From assembly GCF_015767245.1 (NCBI RefSeq), contig NZ_JADOTV010000001.1, forward strand, positions 62,001 through 126,000: DNA of 64,000 bases. The letters run 5' to 3'. The notes beneath the pieces were generated by a model. It ran no database searches and was not told the DNA's origin. It worked only from the letters and a program-made list of their open reading frames with translations. Position numbers and translations under genes: made by a program. The stretch is from Aureivirga sp. CE67 (GTDB lineage Bacteria > Bacteroidota > Bacteroidia > Flavobacteriales > Flavobacteriaceae). This document shows, in pieces, positions 24,794 through 33,282 of the stretch (within the stretch, counting starts at the first letter, position 1; the number at the start of each line of letters is the position of its first letter).

Positions 24794-26086
24794 ATGAAAT
24801 ATTTTTTTAGAATTCTGATAGTAATTCTTTTGGTTTCGTGTGCAGAAGATGACAGTACTCCTCTTACAATTGGAGAAGATTGGATAGAAACTGATACTAA
24901 AATTTATCATATCGACACGATGAAGGTTACTTCTTCAACTATACAACTTGATTCAATTAATTTAGACACAAAACGACTTTTGACAGGTTCTTACCTCGAT
25001 GAATTTCTTGGAATTGTTTCTACAAAAAATTATATGCAGTTGGATTATTCTTCTTACAACGATATAAATTCTGATAGTAGATTTGATTCTATAGCCTTAA
25101 TTCTAAAACACGATAAATATTATTACAACGATACGCTTTCCATTCAACACTTAAATGTTTTAGAAGTTATTGATGATATTAAACCAATTGAAGATGAATA
25201 TTATTATAACACAAATAATTTCGCAGTAAACTCAAGTCCTTTGGCTACTTACTCCTATTTTCCTGAGCCTTATAAAAATGATTCGATTCATATTCGATTA
25301 AACGATAATTATGGAACAAAACTTTTTGAGGATATTAGAGAGAATAACATCAATGATGATCAGGATTTTTATGAGAAATACAAAGGAATCTCTGTAGATA
25401 ACGCAGCTTCAAATGCGAATATTATCGGTTATTCTACCGAAAGTTTACTACGACTTTATTATACTAACAAAAGTGAATTTGGTGATGAAGAATTTGAAAA
25501 GGATTTCCCTTTAACTGTTCAGAATAGTTTTAATAACATGTCTGTTGACAAAACCAATACTTTTCTTTCCGGATTAAATAATGTAAAAGATGAAATTCTT
25601 TCTGAAGATGCTGAAAATTTAGCTTTTTCTCAAGCAGGAACTGGTATTTTGACAAAAATTGATGTTCCACATTTTGAAAGAATTCATGATATTCCTGGAG
25701 AAGGAACTATTGTAAAAGCAAATTTAAAACTTCCAGTAAAAGCAAGATCTTTTGATGATAATCTTCAGCTATCCGATTCTTTAAAAGTGGTAATTGTCAG
25801 AAACGATCATTTAATTCTTCAAGATTTAACTTCAGGAAAAGATGAAATTCCTGTATATGGTATTTTAAATCAAAAAGACTCTGAATTCAATAATGTTTAC
25901 TATGAATTTGATATTACTAAATTTTTGGAGTTGAAATTAGACGAACCTTTTACCAATTATTATATCGGAATTTTCCCTGTTGATTTTCTAAATTCTATCG
26001 ATAGAATTGTCTTTGAAAATGATCCAAACTCAGAAAATCAAAAATTTCTATTAGAACTTACTTACGCTCTTTATGATGATGAATAA
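24794..26086 (+). CDS. DUF4270 lipoprotein
   Basis: 430 aa. Signal with lipobox (LIVILLVSCAEDD). The N-terminal pattern DTMKVTSSTIQLDSINLDTKRLLTGSYLDEFLGIVSTKNYMQL fits DUF4270, as does the later jelly-roll-like VDVPHF...PVKARSFDDN segment. The family is confined mostly to Bacteroidota and has no assigned function. Its stop lies 14 nt inside the downstream barrel gene, so the pair is translationally linked. Divergent from DUF6268/kelch, sharing a 221-bp regulatory region. Confidence 0.8.
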   Translation: MKYFFRILIVILLVSCAEDDSTPLTIGEDWIETDTKIYHIDTMKVTSSTIQLDSINLDTKRLLTGSYLDEFLGIVSTKNYMQLDYSSYNDINSDSRFDSIALILKHDKYYYNDTLSIQHLNVLEVIDDIKPIEDEYYYNTNNFAVNSSPLATYSYFPEPYKNDSIHIRLNDNYGTKLFEDIRENNINDDQDFYEKYKGISVDNAASNANIIGYSTESLLRLYYTNKSEFGDEEFEKDFPLTVQNSFNNMSVDKTNTFLSGLNNVKDEILSEDAENLAFSQAGTGILTKIDVPHFERIHDIPGEGTIVKANLKLPVKARSFDDNLQLSDSLKVVIVRNDHLILQDLTSGKDEIPVYGILNQKDSEFNNVYYEFDITKFLELKLDEPFTNYYIGIFPVDFLNSIDRIVFENDPNSENQKFLLELTYALYDDE

Positions 26087-27305
26087 AATATATTTTTATG
26101 TAGGAATTTTATTATTTACAGCAAATTCGTTTGCGCAAAGTAATAAATTGACGAGCTCACCCTATTCAATTTTTGGTTTAGGAGATATTAATAATTCTTC
26201 CTTAGGAAAAATAAATACTTTAGGAAAATCGGCTATTGCTATGCCAACAAGTGATTTTATCAATTTGACAAATCCTGCTTCTATTGGTTCTATCGGGGCA
26301 AATAAATTTCTTTTTTCTGTTGGTGTAAAAGGACAAATTGAAACTTTAGAACAAAATGATTTAAAAGAAAACAGAACTTTAGGTAATTTTTCAGGAATTG
26401 CTTTGGCTTTTCCTATTAGCAAAAATTCTGGTCTGAATATTTCTCTTCTTCCTTATACAAATGTTGGATACTCTTTTAATAATTTAAAATTTGAACAAGA
26501 AGGAAGTGCAGAACCTTATACTGTAGATGTTGATGGTTCTGGAGGTTTGAATAATTTTCAGATCAATTATGGAATTTCTATAACCAAAAAATTACGATTA
26601 GGTTTAGGAACTTCTATTTATTTTGGAAAAATTGACAATCGTGAATTTAGTCTAATTGAAGATAAATCTCTAACTGTAGATACAGAAGAAAACTATGCAG
26701 GAGTTCAGTTCAAAACTGGTTTTCAATATGATATTAATGAAACTTTTTCTATTGGAAGTACTCTAAGTTTCCCTACAAAATTAAGTGGTGAGCAAAATAA
26801 ATACGTTACTGTTTCAGGAGAAGAAACGATTGAAACTACAGGTGATGTAGATTCTTATAAATTGCCTTTTGAATTTGGTGTTGGAGTTTATAAAAAGCTT
26901 GGAAAACAATTTTCTGTGAATCTAGATTATAAAAAGAGCTTCTGGAAAGAAAGTAATCAGGATATTTCTTTTGGTCAATTTATCAACCAAGATTTTGTTG
27001 GTTTTGGTTTAGAATTTATCCCAAAAGCTAACGGAATTCGTTATAAAGATCGAATTGAATATCGTATTGGTTTTAATTATGATTCTGGAAATTTGTTGAT
27101 TGAAAATGAGAAAATTGAAGATTATTCTTTCAATATTGGTTTAGGAATTCCTTTAAATAAAAGAACGCCTTCTAAATTAAATATCGGATATTCTTTAGGA
27201 AGAAAAGGAAGCTTAAACAGCGGATTAATTCTAGAAAATTATCATATGTTTAATCTAAGCTTAGACTTAGGTAGTTTATGGTTTCAAAAATCAAAAATTA
27301 AATAA
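26073..27305 (+). CDS. Outer-membrane beta-barrel protein
   Basis: 410 aa. Signal peptide (IYFYVGILLFTANSFAQ) followed by a YSIFGLGDI motif that I associate with flavobacterial FadL-like barrels, then a region PASIGSIGANKFLFSVGVKG and about 14 amphipathic strands; ends in a strand LSLDLGSLWF. Three consecutive ATG codons (26073, 26076, 26079) are possible starts; all overlap the DUF4270 stop. Likely partner of the DUF4270 lipoprotein at the outer membrane. A strong bidirectional terminator follows. Confidence 0.75.
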   Translation: MMMNKIYFYVGILLFTANSFAQSNKLTSSPYSIFGLGDINNSSLGKINTLGKSAIAMPTSDFINLTNPASIGSIGANKFLFSVGVKGQIETLEQNDLKENRTLGNFSGIALAFPISKNSGLNISLLPYTNVGYSFNNLKFEQEGSAEPYTVDVDGSGGLNNFQINYGISITKKLRLGLGTSIYFGKIDNREFSLIEDKSLTVDTEENYAGVQFKTGFQYDINETFSIGSTLSFPTKLSGEQNKYVTVSGEETIETTGDVDSYKLPFEFGVGVYKKLGKQFSVNLDYKKSFWKESNQDISFGQFINQDFVGFGLEFIPKANGIRYKDRIEYRIGFNYDSGNLLIENEKIEDYSFNIGLGIPLNKRTPSKLNIGYSLGRKGSLNSGLILENYHMFNLSLDLGSLWFQKSKIK

Positions 27306-27329
27306 AAAGCCTTTACGAAAAAGTATAAA

Positions 27330-27360
27330 AAAAGCCTTTAGACATTTTCTAAAGGCTTTT
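27330..27360 (+). terminator. Bidirectional terminator between two barrel genes
   Basis: Perfect 13-bp stem AAAAGCCTTTAGA/TCTAAAGGCTTTT, loop of 5 nt, T-rich on both sides; lies between convergent genes 26073-27305 and 27381-27983. A partial copy of the left arm occurs just before at 27304-27315. Confidence 0.85.
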
Positions 27361-27380
27361 CTTTTTTCTAAAATATTATT

Positions 27381-27983
27381 TTATTTCCCAAATAATCTAT
27401 AAGATAAGTTTATAGAAATTTGCTCTGTTTTGTTATCAAACTTAAAGTTTGTATTTGAATTATTATCAATATATTCTATTGTAGAATCAGACAATCCTTT
27501 TTCCCAACGAATATCAACTCCAAATTTTCCTAATTCAACTCCAGCTCCGATTACTAAACCAACAGAAAAATCACTTGAATCTGTCTCTTTAATATCATCA
27601 AATTTGAAATCATTTCCGATAGCATATTGGAAATTAGGTCCTACGAAAATATTTCCAATCTTTAAAATCTTTGTACCAAATAAAACTGGAATATCAAATC
27701 TATCTAAAGAATAATCTCTTTTTCCAGCTACGTCATACTCAGAATTAATACGAACATATGATAACTCAGGACGAACATATAAACCAATCACAGGAACTTT
27801 AACACGTAACCAAACTCCTGCACTATAACCTGTTTTATTATCTGCACTAATTGATTGTCCAATTGCAGAAAAATCTCCTGTTTTACCAAAATTTAAACCA
27901 GCTTTTGCTCCAAAACCAATTTGAGCATTTGTAAATTGTAAAGCACCAATTACAAACACCAACGTCATTAAAATTCTCTTCAT
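27381..27983 (-). CDS. Outer-membrane beta-barrel protein, porin family (OMP_b-brl_2/PorT-like)
   Basis: 200 aa. Signal peptide (LMTLVFVIGALQFTNAQ), then GFGAKAGLNFGK at the start of the barrel, KTGYSAGVWLRVKVP, YVRPELSYVRI, FDIPVLFGTKI, VGPNFQYAIG, and a terminal aromatic strand ISINLSYRLFGK. This is the small 8-stranded barrel family very common in Bacteroidota. Role unknown. It starts 33 nt before the transketolase stop on the same strand, so may be co-transcribed. Confidence 0.85.
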   Translation of the reverse strand: MKRILMTLVFVIGALQFTNAQIGFGAKAGLNFGKTGDFSAIGQSISADNKTGYSAGVWLRVKVPVIGLYVRPELSYVRINSEYDVAGKRDYSLDRFDIPVLFGTKILKIGNIFVGPNFQYAIGNDFKFDDIKETDSSDFSVGLVIGAGVELGKFGVDIRWEKGLSDSTIEYIDNNSNTNFKFDNKTEQISINLSYRLFGK

Positions 27984-28016
27984 GTTGAAATAATTATTAC
28001 TAGGGTTTCTAAATAT

Positions 28017-28967
28017 TTATTTTCTTGTTAAAACTTTCTCAACTTTTTCAATGATTGCTTTATCATCTAATTTGTATTTCTCCATTAATTGTGCTGGAGT
28101 TCCAGATTCACCGAAACTATCATTTACAGCTACAAATTCTTGAGGAACTGGATTGTTTTGGATTAAAACTCTCGAAACGCTTTCTCCTAAACCTCCTAAG
28201 ATATTGTGCTCTTCAGCAGTTACAACACATCCTGTTTTAGCAACAGACTTTAAGATAGCTTCCTCATCTAAAGGTTTAATCGTGTGAATGTTGATTACTT
28301 CCGCACTGATTCCTTTCTCTTCTAATTGTTCCGCAGCTTGTAAAGCTTCCCAAACTAAGTGTCCTGTAGCTACAATAGTAACGTCAGTTCCTTCTGTTAA
28401 TTGTATTGCTTTCCCGATTACAAATGGCTCATCTGGCATAAATACTGGTACTTTTGGTCTACCAAAACGTAAGTATACTGGACCTTCGTACTCTGCAATT
28501 GCAATTGTTGCAGCTTTTGTTTGATTATAATCACATGGATTAATTACTGTCATTCCTGGTAACATTTTCATCAATCCGATATCTTCTAAAATCTGGTGAG
28601 TTGCACCATCTTCTCCAAGAGTTAATCCTGCGTGAGATGCACAAATCTTCACATTTTTATCAGAATAAGCAACTGATTGACGAATTTGATCATAAACACG
28701 ACCTGTTGAAAAATTTGCAAAAGTTCCTGTAAAAGGAATCTTCCCACCAATTGTCATTCCTGCAGCCATTCCAATCATATTTGCTTCTGCAATACCTACT
28801 TGAAAGAAACGATCAGGGTGATTTTTTTCAAATTCATTCATTTTTAATGAACCTGTTAAATCAGCACAAAGTGCTACTACATTTTCGTTAGTTTTTCCTA
28901 ATTCAGTTAAACCGTCACCAAATCCTGAACGTGTATCTTTCTTTTCTGTGAATGTATATTTTTTCAT
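28017..28967 (-). CDS. Transketolase C-terminal subunit (PYR and C domains)
   Basis: 316 aa. Corresponds to the second half of a split transketolase: VALCADLTGSLKMNEFEKNHPDRFFQVGIAEANMIG (contains the TPP-activating Glu), TGTFANFSTGRVYDQIRQSVAY, CASHAGLTLGEDGATHQ, LEDIGLMKMLPGMTV, and the C domain GCVVTAEEHNILGGLG. The PP/TPP-binding N-half (about 280 aa) is normally a separate partner gene; it is not adjacent and not elsewhere in this window. Function in the pentose phosphate pathway needs that partner. A TACTTTTG box lies at 29000-28993. Confidence 0.9.
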   Translation of the reverse strand: MKKYTFTEKKDTRSGFGDGLTELGKTNENVVALCADLTGSLKMNEFEKNHPDRFFQVGIAEANMIGMAAGMTIGGKIPFTGTFANFSTGRVYDQIRQSVAYSDKNVKICASHAGLTLGEDGATHQILEDIGLMKMLPGMTVINPCDYNQTKAATIAIAEYEGPVYLRFGRPKVPVFMPDEPFVIGKAIQLTEGTDVTIVATGHLVWEALQAAEQLEEKGISAEVINIHTIKPLDEEAILKSVAKTGCVVTAEEHNILGGLGESVSRVLIQNNPVPQEFVAVNDSFGESGTPAQLMEKYKLDDKAIIEKVEKVLTRK

Positions 28968-29148
28968 CGAAATTATGTTATGTTGTTGCTTACAAAAGTA
29001 GCGATTTTATTATTTTAATTTTAGTTATTCCTTGGTTAATTTTCTAGATTTTAGAAGTCTTTTTTAAGCCATTTAAAAACAAAAAAATATCTTTAAAATT
29101 TGACTTTTTAAACTAAAATCATTTTAAATTTCAAATAAAATTAAGTAT

Positions 29149-29661
29149 TTATTTTGGAAGTTTTTGTTTTAATTTTTCCACAATAGAATAAGTAGCCGGG
29201 CAAACCTCTGTATTTTTTAATGTAAGATCTGTTAATTGGAAAAATTTTCTACGATTTGTATGAGGATACTCCCCGCAAGCTTTAGGTCTAACATCATAAA
29301 TCATACATTCATTATCATACCCTAAAAACGTACATGGACTTGATTTTAAAACATAAAAATCATCTTCATCTCTTTCAAGATAGTTTTTAATAAATTGAAC
29401 TTCTTTCATTTTCAAATGTTTAGAAATTCTCTGAATATCTTTTTCCGTAAAAATTGGACTTGTAGTTTTACAACAATTAGCACAAGTTAAGCAATCCGTT
29501 TTTTTAAATTCTTCTTCATGTAAGTCTAACATGATTAAATCTAAATTCTTAGGTACTCTCTTTTTTAATCTATAAAAGTACTTTTTAGATTCTTTCATAG
29601 ATTCTTTAGACAATTTTGGTAATTCATCTAAACGTTGCTGCATACTTTTATCCTTACTCAT
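29149..29661 (-). CDS. YkgJ-family cysteine cluster protein
   Basis: 170 aa. Cysteine pattern C-x2-C-x2-CC (DCLTCANCCK), then SPCTFLGYDNECMIYDVRPKACGEYP and VCPATYSIVEKL, the YkgJ/UPF0153 zinc- or iron-cluster family. Biochemical role unknown in most members. Separated by 44 nt from the upstream lipoprotein gene and about 180 nt from transketolase. Confidence 0.88.
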   Translation of the reverse strand: MSKDKSMQQRLDELPKLSKESMKESKKYFYRLKKRVPKNLDLIMLDLHEEEFKKTDCLTCANCCKTTSPIFTEKDIQRISKHLKMKEVQFIKNYLERDEDDFYVLKSSPCTFLGYDNECMIYDVRPKACGEYPHTNRRKFFQLTDLTLKNTEVCPATYSIVEKLKQKLPK

Positions 29662-29705
29662 TTCTTAAAATTTGCTGCAAAAGTACGTTTAATTTTAAAA
29701 GGGAA

Positions 29706-30095
29706 CTATGGATATCTTGTTAAAACTACTTTTGGTCCATAGACAAATGATCTATCAAGAATTAATTTTGACACATTAATTTCATATCCCCAGCGAATCC
29801 CTTCAATATCTAAATAATTAAATTCTCCTTCTCTAATTATTTCGTAATAATAATTTCCATACTCTAGAATATTATTATCCTCCGAAATTTCAAGTTGTCC
29901 ATTTGGTTCAAAATGAAAAACAATATTTTTATCTATATAATCAATTGGCAATTCAGGATCTTCTTCTTCAGAATCAAATTCTTCTATTTTTGATAATTTC
30001 CAGTCACCAATCAAATCATCTGAAATTATTTCCTCATCATAAGAGCAAGAGGAACAGATGCATGCAAAAAGTAGTAAAACTTTGAAATATTTCAT
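29706..30095 (-). CDS. Lipocalin-like lipoprotein (shorter of two)
   Basis: 129 aa. Lipobox at FACICSSC. The mature part starts DLIGDWKLSKIEEF, the GxW strand typical of lipocalin-like lipoproteins, followed by short beta segments (NIVFHFEPNGQLEI, YGNYYYEIIREGEFNYLDI) and a terminal strand with an Arg (KVVLTRYP). Small-ligand binding is possible, but no ligand is indicated. Lies 27 nt downstream of a related lipoprotein gene, suggesting a local duplication. Confidence 0.7.
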   Translation of the reverse strand: MKYFKVLLLFACICSSCSYDEEIISDDLIGDWKLSKIEEFDSEEEDPELPIDYIDKNIVFHFEPNGQLEISEDNNILEYGNYYYEIIREGEFNYLDIEGIRWGYEINVSKLILDRSFVYGPKVVLTRYP

Positions 30096-30122
30096 TTTTA
30101 TCTAACTTATAGTAAACTTTAT

Positions 30123-30566
30123 TTACTCAGTTTCTTGTTCTTCATAAGGTATTCTCTGGAATTTATAAAAACACACATCTTGACAATCTCCAAATTTTGG
30201 CGAAAAAACCATGTCTAAATCTTCAAAATAATATGCATTTACAACAAATCCGAAAACATCTTCTTTCTCTCCCAAACTATTACAATCATAATTCATTTTC
30301 ACCATTTGATTTTCTAACTCAAAAATACCTGAAGTACAATCTTCATATTCATTCGTTACAAATCTATAATTTGGAAAAAGAGAAAACTGAAACGATTCTT
30401 CTACTTCTACCCAACCATCTGTTGTACTATTTCTAATTGCAATTAGCTCCCAATCTCCAATCGGAGAAAATTCACTTCTTGTTATTCCATCATCAATTGT
30501 TGTACAACTTTGAATCGTAGAAATAAGAATCAAAAAAATAATAAATAATTTAAAAGGGGTTTTCAT
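30123..30566 (-). CDS. Lipocalin-like lipoprotein (longer of two)
   Basis: 147 aa. Lipobox at LISTIQSC. Mature part PIGDWELIAIRNSTTDGW opens with the same GDW strand as the next gene; later YRFVTNEYEDCTSGIFEL and FKFQRIPY-like terminal strand. Four Cys after the lipobox could form disulfides (EDCTSG, YDCNSLG, GDCQDVC), unlike its neighbour. Same strand, 27-nt gap, probably one transcript. Confidence 0.68.
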   Translation of the reverse strand: MKTPFKLFIIFLILISTIQSCTTIDDGITRSEFSPIGDWELIAIRNSTTDGWVEVEESFQFSLFPNYRFVTNEYEDCTSGIFELENQMVKMNYDCNSLGEKEDVFGFVVNAYYFEDLDMVFSPKFGDCQDVCFYKFQRIPYEEQETE

Positions 30567-30722
30567 ATAAATAATTTAATATTTCCCAAAAATAAAAAAA
30601 ATTGAAAGAGAAACTATTATTAAACTAATTATTGCTTATTTATTTTACTTTTTCAGTATGAAAGATATCAAATATTAAAAAAAAAATTGTTTCGTTTGTT
30701 TATATCTCTATTTTTAAACAAG

Positions 30723-30857
30723 ATGACGATATTATTTAAAAAAAGTCATTTTTATTTCTCTGAAGATGTAGGACTTACTTTAATGAAAATTGGATCCGTT
30801 ATAGATCTTGAACAAAAGCATGAAATAAGACTTGTTTCCTTTGAAACAAATAATTAA
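30723..30857 (+). CDS. Possible small protein (44 aa)
   Basis: ATG-initiated frame MTILFKKSHFYFSEDVGLTL...RLVSFETNN followed 7 nt later by a hairpin (30864-30895). It has no recognisable domain. The frame stays open for ~30 codons before the ATG without another start, so it may also be a remnant of a longer gene. Confidence 0.25.
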   Translation: MTILFKKSHFYFSEDVGLTLMKIGSVIDLEQKHEIRLVSFETNN

Positions 30858-30863
30858 AAAAAC

Positions 30864-30895
30864 AAAAGCGTTGAATTTTATTTTCAACACTTTTT
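30864..30895 (+). terminator. Hairpin terminator after the 44-aa frame
   Basis: 12-bp stem AAAAGCGTTGAA/TTCAACACTTTT with one mismatch on this strand (G-U on the other), 7-nt loop, T-run. No annotated gene other than the 44-aa frame reads into it on the plus strand. Confidence 0.5.
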
Positions 30896-30971
30896 ACTTT
30901 TTTAAAAAACTGATTTTCAATTAATTATTTAGTAAATTTAATAGAACACTTTATTAAATAATTAAACAACA

Positions 30972-31499
30972 ATGGAAAAAATACCACAATTATTAAAGAA
31001 AATTGGAGACAAACACTATGTTGAAACTTGCTCATTATGCTATGAAGATTTTGAAGTTGGAGCAATTATAGAATCCAATCATGGTAGAACAATTACTTCA
31101 GCAGATTGCATGTGGATGACTATGTTAATGGGAATTGAAACCGCAATGCACATCAATCAAGACTATGCAAAAAAATCGGAGTTTGGAGATGTTATTATTG
31201 AACAATTAGTTGTTTTTAGCATCAGTATCGGACTTTCTTCACGTTTAATTTCTGGTTCTGCTAGCGCAAATTTTGAGTTTGACGAATTAAAAGCGCTTCA
31301 TCCAGTTAGAATTGGTGACACACTTTATGTTACAAGCGAAGTTCTTTCCATGAGAGAATCAAAATCGAGACCGAAACAAGGAATCGTAAAACTTAAAATC
31401 ATTACAAAAAACCAAGATGGAGTTGTAGTTCATACAGGAACTAGAACCATGTTGGTTTGGAAAAAAGAATTCTTACCACAACAATCTATTAACGGATAA
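30972..31499 (+). CDS. MaoC-like hydratase/dehydratase
   Basis: 175-aa hot-dog fold protein. YEDFEVGAIIESNHGRTITSADCMWMTMLMG holds the MaoC pattern (FEVG then the active-site region), with VIIEQLVVFSISIGLSSRLISG for the hot-dog helix and HPVRIGDTLYVTSEVLSMRESKSRPKQGIV, the stretch typical of enoyl/itaconyl/mesaconyl-CoA hydratases. First gene of a four-gene unit (11-, 12- and 35-nt gaps). Likely hydrates an unsaturated CoA thioester produced by the downstream CoA-transferase. The usual Asp-x4-His dyad is not obvious (the position reads TSADCMWM), so activity should be checked. Confidence 0.75.
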   Translation: MEKIPQLLKKIGDKHYVETCSLCYEDFEVGAIIESNHGRTITSADCMWMTMLMGIETAMHINQDYAKKSEFGDVIIEQLVVFSISIGLSSRLISGSASANFEFDELKALHPVRIGDTLYVTSEVLSMRESKSRPKQGIVKLKIITKNQDGVVVHTGTRTMLVWKKEFLPQQSING

Positions 31500-31510
31500 T
31501 TCTATAAATC

Positions 31511-32656
31511 ATGAAAGATTGTGGACAACAATTAGCGGTTCCTTGCACTTATATGCGTGGTGGAACCAGCAAAGCAATTTTTGTCAAAGGAGAAGATTTA
31601 CCTCCTGCTGGACATGAAAGAGACGCAGTTTTAATGCGAATGATGGGGAATCCGGATATCAATGAAATTGACGGAATGGGTGGCGCACAATTAGTAACTT
31701 CTAAGCTTGCTGTGATTGACCCAAGTACAAATCCAGATGCGGATATTGATTATACTTTTGGTCAAGCTGAAATTTTGAAAGCAAATATTGATTACCGTGC
31801 AAATTGTGGAAATATTTCTTCTGCTGTAGGACCTTTTGCAATTGCTGAAGGTTATGTAAAAGCTGTAGAACCTGTTACAGTTGTTCGAGTTTTCAATACT
31901 AATAGCCAGAAAATTTTGTATTTACATGTTCCGGTTGTCAATGGCGAACCACAAGTTATGGGAGATTATCATATTGATGGTGTTCCTGGAACTGGAGCAA
32001 GTATTTTAATGGATTATCATAAGACTCTTGGAGCCGAAACAGGAAAATGTTTACCAACTGGCAATGTAACAGATATTTTAAAACTGGATAATGGAAAATC
32101 TGTAGAAATTACAGTTTGTGATTATGCTAATGTCAGCATTTTTGTACATGCAAAAGATTTAGGAATTGAATGTACAGAGTCAAAGCCTGAATTGGATAAT
32201 AATAAAGAACTTCTTGATTTAGTTCGAGAAATTCGTGGAAAAATTGGAGAACAAATTGGATTTTGTAAAGATTGGAAAGAAATTGATGATGTTTCACCTT
32301 TGCTTCCGCTTGTTTTTGCTGTAAGAGAACCTGAAAGTACAGAAACTGAAGATATTCGAATACGTTTGTTTTTATTGAATAAATGTCATCCAACTTTGGC
32401 GGGAACTGGTTCGGTTTGTTTAGGAGCTTCTTGTGGAATTGAAGGTTCGGTTTCTAATAAAGTTGCAAATACTCCTGATATTCATTCTTTCACTTTAAGA
32501 GCCCGACATCCGTTAGGAATTATGCCTGTGATTGTAGAATCTAAACCTGTTGAAGGACAAAATTATCCAGACTTTACAAAGTTGGCTTATCACAGAACTG
32601 CTCGAAAAATTATGAAAGGCGATGTATTTATTCCAAATGTTTCTTATAAAAATTAA
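31511..32656 (+). CDS. PrpF/GalD-like isomerase
   Basis: 381 aa. Family pattern PCTYMRGGTSKAIFVKGEDLPP, DINEIDGMGGAQLVTSKLAVI, the catalytic-Cys loop YRANCGNISSAVGPFAI and late HPLGIMPVIVES. PrpF isomerises 2-methylaconitate and GalD is 4-oxalomesaconate tautomerase; both shift or flip a double bond in a tricarboxylate-type substrate. Here it sits with a hydratase and a CoA-transferase, not with methylcitrate or gallate genes, so the substrate is open. Start ATG 31511. Confidence 0.85.
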   Translation: MKDCGQQLAVPCTYMRGGTSKAIFVKGEDLPPAGHERDAVLMRMMGNPDINEIDGMGGAQLVTSKLAVIDPSTNPDADIDYTFGQAEILKANIDYRANCGNISSAVGPFAIAEGYVKAVEPVTVVRVFNTNSQKILYLHVPVVNGEPQVMGDYHIDGVPGTGASILMDYHKTLGAETGKCLPTGNVTDILKLDNGKSVEITVCDYANVSIFVHAKDLGIECTESKPELDNNKELLDLVREIRGKIGEQIGFCKDWKEIDDVSPLLPLVFAVREPESTETEDIRIRLFLLNKCHPTLAGTGSVCLGASCGIEGSVSNKVANTPDIHSFTLRARHPLGIMPVIVESKPVEGQNYPDFTKLAYHRTARKIMKGDVFIPNVSYKN

Positions 32657-32668
32657 ATCTGTCTGCAT

Positions 32669-33247
32669 ATGAAAACTACCATTTTGATTATTGATTTCAT
32701 AAATGACATTGTAAATGAAGAAAGCAAATTTGCGAATTCGGCTAAAGCAGTAAAAGATAAAAATGTGATTGAGAACGCAAATAAATTAATTGCTTTTGGT
32801 CGAAAAAACGACATTCCACTTCTTTTTGTAAAAGTTGGATTTTCCAGTTCTTATGTTGAATGTCCTGTAGGTGTAGAAACTTCATTATTGAGTAAAGCTA
32901 AAGAATTCGGAGCTTATCAATTGGATAGTTGGGGAACTGAATTTCATCCAAAACTCGATTTTCAAAAAGGAGATATTGTCATTACAAAACATCGTGTCAA
33001 TGCTTTTTATGAAACAGATTTAGCTCTTTTATTAAAAACTTTAAAAACGGATCATTTGGTTATTTGTGGAGTTTCTACAAGTTTAACAGTACAAACAACC
33101 GCAAGAGAATCTCATGATCGGGATTTTAATACGACAATAATTCAAGATGCTTGTGCAGATAGTTGTTCGGAAGAAGCACAAAAATATACGTTTGAACTTC
33201 TCTCTGAAATTGCAAATATTAAAACAACGGAAGAATTTATTTCTTAA
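32669..33247 (+). CDS. Isochorismatase-fold hydrolase with substituted nucleophile
   Basis: 192 aa. The core fold is clear: TTILIIDFINDIV (first Asp), GDIVITKHRVNAFYETDL (Lys), LVICGVSTSLTVQTTARESHDRDF (cis-peptide and nucleophile loop) and IIQDACADS. In cysteine-hydrolase members the loop reads GxxTxxCVxxTAR; here the Cys position is Thr (SLTVQTTAR). Amide hydrolysis through Cys is therefore unlikely, while non-thiol members (isochorismatases) exist. Third gene of the catabolic-looking operon. Confidence 0.8.
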   Translation: MKTTILIIDFINDIVNEESKFANSAKAVKDKNVIENANKLIAFGRKNDIPLLFVKVGFSSSYVECPVGVETSLLSKAKEFGAYQLDSWGTEFHPKLDFQKGDIVITKHRVNAFYETDLALLLKTLKTDHLVICGVSTSLTVQTTARESHDRDFNTTIIQDACADSCSEEAQKYTFELLSEIANIKTTEEFIS

Positions 33248-33282
33248 AAAATTCAAATGCTATTCAATTAAAAAATAAAATC

